The position numbers and the translations under genes are program-made. Under the pieces are notes generated by a model. The model did no database searches. It was not told the DNA's origin and was given only the letters and a program-made list of their open reading frames with translations. Of a stretch of 64,000 nucleotides of DNA, positions 41,176-52,646 are shown piece after piece (positions within the stretch are counted from its first letter, which is position 1; every line of letters begins with the position of its first letter). The stretch is from Tetrahymena elliotti 4EA. Lineage: Eukaryota > Ciliophora > Oligohymenophorea > Hymenostomatida > Tetrahymenidae. Where the stretch lies: NCBI GenBank assembly GCA_000231825.2, contig JH720293.1, positions 2,728,001 to 2,792,000 on the forward strand, given 5' to 3'.

Positions 41176-44100
41176 ATGCAATAGTAGTTAACTAGTGAAG
41201 ATACCGAACGAATTATAAATTACTTGAAATCACATTTATGTGACTTTATATTTAGCTAGTTAGGACCAGACTCAAATAACATAGTTAATTTGCAAAATAT
41301 ATTAAATGTAATACATTTTTTTAAGCATTCTATCAAAAAGATCAACTTAAATGAATTAATAGGGATAGATATTATAAAACTTTAGAGAAGGTTAAAAATA
41401 GCTACTTACAACATTTATCAAAAAATATATTGCTCTGACTAATTGTTATACTATTTCTAGGAGCCGCTTCAAATAATTATTGTTTCTGAATGGAAATAGC
41501 AATAAAAATAATTTAGGATTTGATCTGCTAAAATTTGAGTAATAGATAGCCTTTAGATGCTCTTTAAATTTAGTATTAATTTTTAGATTAATTTTTAACT
41601 GTTTTTTTTATATTAAAATGAAATAGCCCTTCTTTAAAATAAATTATTTCTAAAATACCAAACAAATATGGATAAATTGATAAAGAGGTATTAGATAAGA
41701 TAGACCAATATCAAAAAGAATATAATAAAAATAATCTGATAGCTTTTCAAGATGATAGTTAGTTCACCAAAAACTAAAAGTCCTACAAAAATTATTAAAA
41801 AAGCTATTAAGAAGAAGATACATATAATAGGCTAAATAGAAGTAGTTCATTTGTAGATTATCGAAATTCAAGTGGGTTTTAAAAAGACTTTAAAAACTAT
41901 GTTAAAAGTAGAAGTAAGAAAAATTCTTCTGTATTTGAAGAGCAAACAAATCAAAAAGATAAAAATCCATTAAATTAACTCTAGAGTTAAAGGTTTACTC
42001 GTTCATATAGCCAAATGAATATTTAAAGAAAAAGAGAAAACTCAAGCAATATGAAAAAAGTAATCTAATTCAATTCTTTTTCTTAATTAAACTTATCTTT
42101 AATTTAATTAATACCATACAAACGCTAAAATTAATTAGAATACCTTAATTCTTCATTAATATTTTTATTAAAAATTAAAAAACCTTGATTTGTTTAATCT
42201 ATTTTTCTTCAAATAATAATAATAATACCTTGCATGTCATTTACTTTGATTTTATAATTTTTAATCTTTTAATAGGAAGAAAATAGTAGTTCATATAGGA
42301 ACAAATTCAGTTTAATAAGTACATCGGATTAATAAAAAAGCCCTTATTTGTAAAAGTATGGAAAATAAAATGATGATATTCAAAAGAGTACTATCAATAA
42401 TGGTAATAATAAAAATTTAAGCTTGAAGCAAAATTAATTATAAGAAGTAAAAACTCCTTTTTTAAATCCTTTGTCTAATTAGTAATTTAATGATGAAAAT
42501 TATATCTTGAATCAGCTATTAAATCAATCTAGCTTTTGTTTGGATAATTAAAAAGTCTTAAATGAATCAAACTCTTAAAATATTTCACTATTAGGTTCTA
42601 AAGGTAAAGCTAATAACACATTAAAAGAAATAAAAGAAAATTAAAATTAGTAATAAGTATCTAAGAATCAGAATTTAATTTAAAATATTTTAAGTGCTCA
42701 TAAATAATAGAATTTTTAGAATACGAAACATAATAGATCTGTAAATTAAAATAACTCTTTGATTTTTTAAAATGTTGGTTTATAGGAAGATATTATAAAG
42801 AGTGTCTAACAAAGCTATAATAATTATGCAAAATATAAGGGAACTTCTCAAGTATAAAAAATAAGCTTGGAATAATCTCCTCCTAAAGAGAGAAAATTCC
42901 ATGAATAATCTCCTTCTAAAGAGAGAAAATTGTAAGAATAATCTTTAAAATAGTAGAATAATACCCATAAACAAGAATAAAAAGTTGAGCAAGATTAAAA
43001 ATCAGTCTTTAGTAATTCATCAACCTTTAAAAAGTAAAGATTATTTAAAACTTTTAATATGAATTTTTAAAAATTAAAATATTTAATTAAAGTTCAATAA
43101 TTGAGCCATCAGGCTACAGATATCTGGCTCAAAGTAGATCAAGAGAGAAATTACAAAAAAGTAAGTCATCTTCCAGATACCTTGATGACGAATTTTATAG
43201 AGAGGAGTCTCCTATTCATGTAGTTAATTAAAATTTTGAAAAAAGAGATACTTTGAAAACATATTTTAATGAGATTGTTATGACTCATTCAAGGAGATAA
43301 AATAATTTTAGTAAAAATTATGAGATATAGGTCAAATATAGAGTTAAATAAGATTTTATTGATCAGCTCAAGAAAAAAAATTTATCTATAAGAGAGGCTT
43401 TATAAAGTAGAATAGATTACATATAAAGAGATGGAAGCTTAGCCGTCTTTGAATAACCTACAGATGAAGCCTGTATATAATCTGTCAAACACACGTAACT
43501 TAATAAAAGTTTATCACCATAGAAAAAGTAAGATCTAGAAAATATTTTATAAAATATAGAAAAATATGAAGAATCCTAGGCCTCTCAAACTTATAATAAT
43601 CAAACTAATAATTAGCATAATATTTATGAAGCAACTTAATTTAATTTTGAAAAAAGCTTTTCTTTATCACCATAAGCCGAGAAAAATATCTAACCTCAAG
43701 CATCTAACATCAATGATTTTTTCACAATTAATTAATGTTTAAATAGTTAAAATTAATCTTAAAGTAATTCCAAAAGAAACAGTTCATAAAATGGTGATAA
43801 AAAACTACTAAATAACTCAAAAAATGATATTATTAATAATAACCCAGAGTAAAAAAAGAAATCTTCATATTAATTCTTTTAAAGACTATTACCAAAAACT
43901 AATTAAAACTCTAGATAATCTTTAAGTATTCCTAATGATTCAACTATGTCATAAACGCCTGTATCAGTTAATAATAAGTCTCCTAAGAAGCTAAGTTTAT
44001 AAACTAAAATGCTTGTTAAGTAAAAAGATGAATCTAAAACAAATTAATCTAATGAAAAACTTATTGAAGAATTATTTTAGAAAGATGATTTTTTAGCATT

Positions 44101-44254
44101 AAGTTAGTAAAGTTCTTAAAGAGAATTAGACTAATAATAATAACAACAATAGCAGCAACAAATATCAATAGATTAGAGTAAGAATAGAACTAGAAGTCCA
44201 ATATTCTATAGACATAGTGAATATTATTTAAAATAACTAAAAGAGTCAAAGTGA
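41176..44254 (+). CDS. Unrecognised Ser/Asn/Gln-rich protein, 881 aa
   Basis: Exons 41176-41390, 41461-41538, 41627-42059, 42276-43033 and 43093-44254 give 882 codons, TGA at 44252-44254. The N-terminal 100 residues look globular (EDTERIINYLKSHLCDFIFS, IDIIKLQRR, NLGFDLLKFDPSLKQIISKI). The rest is low complexity with basic Ser/Arg/Lys patches. A short direct repeat (EQSPPKERKFHEQSPSKERK) lies near residue 450. A more ordered segment (NFEKRDTLKTYFNEIVMTHS... KQDFIDQLKKKNLSIREALQ) lies near residues 540-610. A run of ten glutamines sits near residue 845. Phase-2 splicing at 41538/41627 was chosen because it alone links the two coding frames. No known domain was recognised; a cytoskeletal role would be a guess. 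Confidence 0.7.
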
Positions 44255-44828
44255 TTAAAGTTTTAAAAAAATAAATGACTTATATTAATGTGAAATAATT
44301 TAAAAATTAACTTAATTAAAGTGTTAATTTTTTTTAAATAAAAAATACTTAAGAAAGCAGTAATCTATCATATAAATAAATATATACAAAGTGTACATAC
44401 ATCTATTTAAGATTAATTATAAATTTCAGGAGCTGACTTCACTAAGGAATGAAGATATATATTATAATCTATTTATTTGTTAATAAGTTAATAAGTATAC
44501 TTTAAAGTTAAATAATGTACTGTTTACATATTTATCTTGCCATTTCCTGATATTTTAGATTTGAAATACAATTAAAATTTCAAACACTTAATACAAATTT
44601 AACTAATCTATTAATTTTGTAAACTTAGTAGCACAAAGACATTTTTTCTTCATAAAAACTAAACTCATTTTCAGAATTTAAATTAGAGTCATAAAAAGCA
44701 CCACTATTTTAAATTAAGAAAAATATTGAGTTATAATTAGAAGATTTGTATGTATGATAAAAAACTCGAAAATTAAAATATTAATTTGAAATAAATAACC
44801 TAATTCTAGGTTAGAGAGTCTTATTTAT
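44255..44828. other. Convergent intergenic region
   Basis: Spacer between the ends of the 41176 gene (plus) and the LRR locus (minus). AT-rich; no feature was recognised. Confidence 0.5.
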
Positions 44829-47800
44829 TCAAAAGTTAAAGCTAAAAATTAAATTTAAATTTTATTCTAAGGTGAGTTTCAAAGTTTAGAGATTAGGATT
44901 TTTTGCTAACTCTGAAGCTAAATTTTATGGGGTATCTTGGCGAAATTCTTCTGAGCTTTTAAAAATAAAAATAATTCATATTCCAAAAAAGTTAATAAAA
45001 ATAATTTTTTTGAAGATAAAATTGAATTCAGAAAATAAGATTTAAAATTAAAGGTTTTATTTATTTATTTTAATTTCAAAACACTATTATTAAATACTAG
45101 ATTGAAAGATTTAAAGATAGAAGTTTAGAGCATTTGGCTACACCTGATCCTAATTTTTTTGCTACTTTTTCTGTTATATTATCACCTCTTTTATAAATTA
45201 AAATTTAATAAGAAAGAAAAAATATTAATTAAATTAGTTTAAAATAGTGAATAAGAATTTTTATACAAATTATTAATGAATAATTAAAATTGATGCTAAT
45301 GTCGTTTTTACGATAAGTTAAGGGTCAAATTTTTGATACTGGAGCATTTAATTAACTCAGATATTAATTTTTCAGTACCTTTATCACCAATTTAATTTGA
45401 TCTTTAAAAAAATAAAAATCATAAATTTAATAGATACAAAAATAATTTAGAGACAAAAATTGTATTTTAGTTTGTAAAGACACTATTTTTACTTTAGCTG
45501 TAGATTCAAATTTTAAAGATTAGAGTATTAGACTAATCCAGATGCCAATTTCTCCAATATTATATAAATCAAGTTAAAGATTATTAATAATAAAAATAAT
45601 TTACGATGAAGGTTTATAAAAAAATAAATGATAAAAATCAAATTATCAAGACGAATAAATTAACTTGTATATTCTTCCGATTTATTGGAAGAATATAAAA
45701 ATAATAGCTTTACTATAAAAAGGTAAAAGATGATATTTGAGAATATTTACTAAATCAAAATGCTTATTTCTTATCTACTCTATGAAATTAAAAAAAATAA
45801 AAAACTGAGAAATATAACTAGTACTTCTCAAAATTTACTCATAATAGATTGTCCAAAAAAATAATCAATACTCTAATCTAAGATACAAAGTTTAGATATT
45901 AGCTAATGAAGATAATTCAGAACCCAATACTTATGCAGTTTTATCACACAATTGATATCCACTTTTATAATTGTTTTGAATATAAAAAATTAATTTACAA
46001 AGAATCAATATGTTTTTGAATTTAAAAAAATAAATAATAAACTAAAATATTATTTTGTCCTAAGTTTATTAAATTAATGATTTTAAAATCAATAAAAAAT
46101 GTTAAAAAACTTTTTTTACCCAAGAAAAAGAGATAACTTATTCAGATTAGAGCACTTAGCTAAACCAGATACCAAACCTTGTATGCCTTGATCTCCTAAT
46201 ATGTTACCTCTTCAGAAAAATTAATAAATTAAAAGTTCAATCAAATATAAAAAATAATTTATTGAGTGAACAATAAAATGTGAATTCTCTGCTATAAAAA
46301 AAAACTAATTTTATTCTAAGAAAAGATCTAGAGCTTAGAGTATTTGGCTAAACCAGAAGCCAATTCTTCAGCTCCTTTTTATGAAATATTATTGTTCTTA
46401 AAAACATTGAAAAAACTTTAATTTAATAAAGAAGTAGTAAAAGTAAATAACAAAAAATTTAATTTTAAAAACAAAAAAAAATAAATGATTCATTGAAAGA
46501 TATTGTTTGTATAAATTTTTTAAAGAGTTTAATAATATTAAAAAATTATTTTTACTCTAAGTTAAGAGTCAAATCTTAGAGATTAGAGAATTCTTAAGCA
46601 CCTTCATCATCTATATCATTTCCTCTTTTCAAAATTAGAAAATTAAAGATTAAATAAAAATATAGAATGAATAAAAGATCAATTTTAAACTAATATTTAA
46701 GAAAAAAAAAATTTTTACTATAATTGAAGAGTGATATTTAAGAGATTAGAGCACTTAGCTAATCCAAATCCCAATTCTTTTGAACCTTTACTGATAAGCT
46801 TATTCTAACTTTTAAATTATGTCCAAAAAAATTAAAAGAATAAATAAAACAAAAATCATTTTATTTTAAATCAATATTTAAAAATTAATGTAAAAATACC
46901 AAATAAACCAATTATAAATTCTTAAGTTAAGGAGTTTATTTTTATTAAATTAACAATAAATGTTTAAAAATAGTTTTTACTCAAGTTTAAGATCTAAAAA
47001 TCTCACATGCCAATCCTTCAACTCCTTTTAAACCAATTTAATTTCCCCTTTTTAAAAATTTATATTCATTTTCTTCAAAGCTATGTTAGTTAATCTGTTA
47101 GAATTTTTATTTAATGTCAATGTAGTCATTTATTAAAAAATAGTTTACTTTAGATTCAGTTCCAATTTTTAAACTTTAGTCAATTTGGGTAATACTGTTG
47201 CCAATTCTATGACCCCTTCATCACCAAACTCATTGTATCTTTGTAAAATAAAATATCAAATTAATTAAATTCAATTAATATATAATTCAAATTAATATAA
47301 AAACTTAGTTTTGCTATAACCCAAGATTAAGAGTTTAGAGGTTAGATAATTTAGTTAATACAGATGCTAAATGTAGTCATCCAAGGTAATTGATTTTGAC
47401 CTTTTAAGGATAATTTAAATTAAAAAAATATAAAAATAAATTTAAAATAATCTATTTTTAATCAAACAGATCAAATTAAAAATAAATTTAATTAATAAAT
47501 TCAAAAATCTTATTTATGAGCAAATAATTGCAGGATATTTTACTCTAGAAGAATATCCAAAGCTTACAGATTATAGCATTAAGATAACTTAGAAGCCAGT
47601 TCTTCTACTGCTTTATCAGAAGTTCTATCCCATCTTTTAAGAATTTAAAAATTAAATATTTTGTAAATAATATTCATATTCATTTTTAATTAAAAGCTTT
47701 TACAAATTAATTAATTCATTTTTGAATGGTAAAGCAGTTAATAAACTTTAGATTAAAAAATGAATTAAAAGGGTATCTGCAGTCTTTCAGACCCTTCCAA

Positions 47801-48053
47801 AATATAAAAATCAAAACAAAATAATTTTAAAGTTTTTAATAAAAATTCAATCTATCATTAAAAATGCATTATAGAATTATTTTGTAAGATATTTTATAAC
47901 TAAAGAATTAATGTTTCTTATTTTAAGATTCAAATTGGCAGAAAAATCAGATTCTAATAACTTTTTATTATTAAAAATGAAAATTTAATCTATTATTTGA
48001 TCATAAAAAAGTAATTCATCCAAATCTTCAAATTTAGTTTGGTTCTGTAACAT
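44829..48053 (-). pseudogene. Leucine-rich-repeat gene built of one-repeat exons, partly decayed
   Basis: Minus-strand LRRs of the ciliate/NLR (ribonuclease-inhibitor-like) type, consensus GN.IGD.G...LAS.LAKCSNL..L.L.L, one per exon. Intact exons, all phase 2 at both ends: 47633-47544, 47238-47149, 46808-46719, 46624-46556, 46209-46120, 45961-45872, 45401-45312, 45187-45098 and the last 44955-44829 (TGA at 44831-44829). Each is 90 nt except 46624-46556 (69) and the terminal one. Damaged copies: 47400-47321 (80 nt), 47047-46981 (67 nt), 46396-46315 (82 nt, donor GT changed to AT) and about 45575-45493 (no visible acceptor). A likely first exon starts with ATG at 48053 (MLQNQTKFEDLDELLFYDQI), but its splice to the first LRR is unclear; a GC-richer fragment at about 47785-47815 may be another relic. 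LRRs bind other proteins; the partner is unknown. Confidence 0.7.
45668..45697. repeat. Perfect 11-bp inverted repeat with 8-nt loop
   Basis: TATATTCTTCC at 45668-45678 and its exact reverse complement GGAAGAATATA at 45687-45697 flank GATTTATT. It lies in an intron-like gap of the LRR locus, between the exons at 45961-45872 and about 45575-45493. Confidence 0.7.
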
Positions 48054-48928
48054 TTCTTTTTTCTATCTTTGTTAAAATTTTAGAACTATGTTCTTTAGAT
48101 ATGAAGAAGCTTAATTAATTATTTTCAAGCAAAATTAAAAACAAAGTTAAATATTTAAAAGATAAATCTTATAAAATCCAACAGATTGATTGAGTAAATA
48201 AATGACTTCAAATTATTTTGATTTTTTGCTTGAAAACCTCTATAAAAATAGACTTTTTTCTTAATTAGATTAAAATCATTTTTTTTTCTTTATATTTAAT
48301 GTATAATTATTAATAAATTAAATCTAAATAAATAATCTAACTTAAAATAATTTTTAATCTTTAGTAAAAAATTATAATTATGGCATGGTATAGAATATGA
48401 AAAAGCCTTCACTTCTTAAATTTTTATTAAAGTTTTATAATTTAGTTTAATTTTATTATAAAATAATTATTTAATAAAATTATTATTTATTTTTTTTGCT
48501 TTTTTAGCTTGCAAATTTTATAGAAATTAGGAAATTAAAAATACTTTTATCATTTAAGATTTTTTATTTTCTCTAGTTATTTAGCAATCAAAAATTTTGT
48601 CTAAATTTTCTAAATCATTAAATTGTTAATAAACATAAAATGGTTGGAATTAAATATATGTTCTTTTTATGATTAATTAGCATATACGGTAAGATATTAA
48701 TTAATACTAATGGTTTTTGAATTTATAAAATAATTAAAATATACTTTGAATACTAATTTAGTATATAAATTTAAAAAACAATTCAAATCTTCTTTGAGAG
48801 TACTCATTTTAAAAATTTTAATTGTTTTTAAATAATTTCCTTATTAATAATTTAAAAATTTCAAAAAAGGAAAAAATTTAAAAGATAAAAGTAATAAACG
48901 AAATATATTCTAGCAGTCTACAATCAAG
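48054..48928. promoter_or_regulatory. Divergent intergenic region between LRR and TPR loci
   Basis: AT-rich spacer between two loci transcribed away from each other, so any surviving promoters lie here. No specific element was recognised. Confidence 0.4.
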
Positions 48929-51089
48929 ATGATGCAATATCAACAATCAGAATCTCTTACAAATGTTTAAATAATAGTATCATAACCAGAATAAAGTAAG
49001 TAGCTCGAATTTATCAACTTAGTTACAGGAAAAGGATCTTTAGATTAAGTTGAAATTACTGAAAATCTTATTTCAAAGTCTGCCACAACAATAGAAATGA
49101 TATCCATATTAGAAGGAGGGAATTTATAATTAAAATAGCAAGAAGGAAAAAAAGAAGAATTGCTATTAAAAAAATATGATTGTTCCAAAAATTTAGAAGA
49201 GTTCATAAAAGAGTTTATTAAACATAAAGCCACAGTGTCAAAACACCAGTTTTTAAGTTTTGCTTGTTAAACCTTATCCCCTATCAACTATATTCACTAA
49301 TAAAAGCAATTAGTTAGAGATCTCTAATTAAGAAATAATTTGGTAGGTAGTCTAAATAAAATAAAACAATCCCATTTTGGTTTAGTTAAATAAGATTTTT
49401 AAAATTTCATATCTTCAACCATGATTACTCTAATCCCCTAATAAGCTTTTGCTTTATTTAACTTTCCACCAGTGCTAAAAAAATTACTTGAAATTAATTT
49501 ACATAAAAAAAAGGCTTATTGTAGGGTTTTAAAAAATATATCAAGTCATTCTCAATATGTTTTTATATTTTAGTGTTTCCTTATTTTAAGGTTGTTTACA
49601 GTTGAAGCAGCAGATCATCAAAATCTTCTAAATACTATCCTTTCATAAATTTTCTCTTTAGATCCAAGTTAAATTTCAAGTATTTTTGAGCTACTAAATT
49701 CATTTGAAAATATAAGGTAATAATAATAAACATTTCATGATCTAGTATCTCTTTTAAAAGAGTTTAAATTTGCTCGTTGGAGGTAATTTCCTAATTAATT
49801 AGCTAAGATCTGTCCTTAAATTCAATTATCAAAAGAAGCTAGTTAGTATTTATTAGGTCATTTAAAATTTTCATAAAAATCTTTTTGCTAAGCCATAGAA
49901 TGATACTAGAAATGCCTGTAAACAAATCCTAAAAATTATTTTTGCTACTATAAATTAGCACGCATTTATAAAGAAAAAGGTATGGTTGAAGAGTCAATCA
50001 AATTTTACAATAAAAGCCTAAATATCAATCCTTAATTTGCTAAAATGCTATTTTCATCTAGGAGTTATTTATTTAGATAAAGACATGCTAGATCAGGCCA
50101 TCAAACTATTCTAGAAATATCTCAATATCAACCCTTAAAATCCAAAATACCTTAAAAATCTAGTATTTGCTTATTGCAAGAAAGGTATGGTGGATGAGGC
50201 TATTAAAGTATTCTATAAATACCTGAAGACATTTCCTAAAGATGATATTTGCTATTACTAAATAGGAAATACCTATAGAAATAAAGGTATGCTGGATGAA
50301 GCTATTTAGTTTTACTAATAATGTCTGAATATCAATCCTTAAGAATATAATTGCTACTATTACCTAGAAAAAATTTACTAAAAAAAAGGAATGCTTGATG
50401 AAGCCAATACAATACTCTAAAATTTCCTCTAGATAAATCCTAAAAAGGAAAATTGGTATGATATTCTAGAAATTTATTATATCGATAAAGTTATGCTAGA
50501 TGAGGCCTTGCAAAAAAAAAGGCATGTTTGATGAAGCCATTAAATAATTCAAAAATGCCTTGAGATAGATCCAAATTATTTTTAATGCTACCATTCACTA
50601 GGGAATATTTATGCCAAAAAAGGCATGCTAGAAGAAGAGATTATTTCATATTAGAAATGCCTCTAGATTAATCATAAAAAAGATAATTACTATGTGAATC
50701 TAGGAAATTGTTAAAGAAAAAAAAGTATGCTAGATGATGCTATTGATTCATATTAGAAATGCCTCTAGATTAATCCTAAAAATGATGGCTGTTACTAGAG
50801 TCTAGGACTTACTTATGAAGATAAGGGTATGCTGGATGATGCCATTAAATCATATAATAATTGCCTAGAGATAAATCCTAAATATCATGAACCCTACCAT
50901 TAACTAGTAAATATTTATAAAATAAAAGGTATGTTGGATGAGGCCATCAATTAATATAAAAAATGCTTTAAAATATATCCTAATTGCTTCATTTGCCCTA
51001 AGAATCTAATAGAAACTTGCTAATTGTCTACTCAAAAACTCCAAAGTGAACTAAATGTTTTGAAGGCTGGATCTTAAGAAAGTGAGTGA
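48929..51089 (+). pseudogene. Tetratricopeptide-repeat protein, inactivated copy
   Basis: The open frame from ATG 48929 (MMQYQQSESLTNVQ) covers a helical N-terminal region of about 320 codons and stops at TGA 49901-49903. That codon lies inside a TPR, where Leu is expected (AIE-stop-YQKCL). TPRs then continue to TGA 51087-51089: units such as YKEKGMVEESIKFYNKSLNI, KKGMVDEAIKVFYKYLK, NKGMLDEAIQFYQQCLNI and EDKGMLDDAIKSYNNCLEI. The frame shifts near 50041-50046 and again near 50507-50520, where a unit is cut short at an A9 run, and near 50548-50556 at an A5 run. No splice sites fit these breaks. TPRs are protein-binding helical repeats and this family is common in ciliates. Indels at A-runs could be sequencing errors, but the internal TGA could not be. 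Confidence 0.8.
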
Positions 51090-52646
51090 TTGGATTTGCT
51101 ATTTGATATAATAATTAATTAATTGTTTTAAATATTTTATTTTACTGTTTTTTAAAATATCTAAAATATGTTTTACCCAACTATACAATTTAAAAACTTC
51201 TCTAGGATTATCAATAATGATATTTTTTCTAATTCTATTTTATTTGATTCTTTATTTATTTTTTATAAAGTAACTATTTTATTCAAAGATTTTTTGTTTT
51301 GAGACCTAATAAATGCCAATAAAATTTTTTTGAACTAATGTAAGTTTTTGATTAATTTTAAGTTTTAAAATGAACATCTCTTCATTTTTATTTAATTTGT
51401 TTGAATTATACTCAATCTACAAATTCTTAAAGCTAGTAATCATTATGATTTTCTGATTTTTAAAACTTATCTAATTAAAAGAAGTTTTTAAAATCTATTA
51501 ACATATTAAAGATTATTTGGTATTGAACTAATTTGTTATATTTCTGATTAAAAAATTCAAACATTAATTAAATTTATCTTAATAGTTAATCTAGATTTAA
51601 TTATTTTAATCATTTTAATTAGCAGTCTTGTTTAATTGTGTAAGAACTTAAATTATGTTAATGACGGAGTCAAGTTAACTTTTTAGATTCAAATCTTTCT
51701 TTAATAATTATCAAATATCTATATTAATGGATAGATTAAAAGAAATTATTAGATGTAGCTTTCAATAAACTCCAGTGCTTAAGATAAAAGTACTTTATTC
51801 TTCAATTTACTTTTTACAAATCCATTCTTATGAATTTAATCAACCTCTGTGATTAATTTTAATTAATTTTTTAAAGCAAACGAATCTATCTATTTATTTA
51901 AACAAATTATTTAAGATTTATATATTAATTATTTTCAGCGATCTAATACAAATTTATTATTCATTTTAAGATTTAGTTGAGGATAAATTTTACTCTTTAT
52001 AGAAATAGAAGTAAAAACAAGTTCTATAAGCTCATTTTATTTTATTACAAGAATGCTCTTTACTTACTCCTGTTCAGCAAAGTAATTAATTGTATTTTAT
52101 AATTATTGATGAATATTTTTAGAAGAGTTTGCTATTAATTATTATTTGATATTTATTTTATGATAGGTTAATTTTCTTAAACTTAAGAAACATATTTATT
52201 TTCTAGCTGAAAATAGGAAAACTTAAAGACTTACAAAATTTTATTTTAAAAATGAACTTAACCATACACAAGCAAAGTTTTTTTATTCAATACAAATATT
52301 TAATTGCTTTAAAATAGAGAGAATACATGTTTCTAGTTAATACAAACATTTAAATAGTTGATTTTTGTCTGGTAAAAAATTATTATTTCATAAGATAAAA
52401 TAAATTAGAATGTTTACATAATTTAAAAATAGATAAATAGTTACACAATTTAAATAAAAAATATTATTATTTAAATTCTATTTAAGTTAAATCAAAATAC
52501 TTTATTCTTGCTATGTTTGCTATTTTAAATAAATATTTATTTTATTTATGATTTGAACTTGAGATTTCTTTAAATAAAAATTATTTCATCAAATTGATTG
52601 AATATTTTATTAAATACTTCTAACATCACTTTTACACTTTTCCAAC
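51090..52646. other. Convergent AT-rich intergenic region
   Basis: About 1.56 kb between the TPR pseudogene (plus) and the NEK gene (minus). No coding frame, RNA gene or repeat was recognised. Confidence 0.5.
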
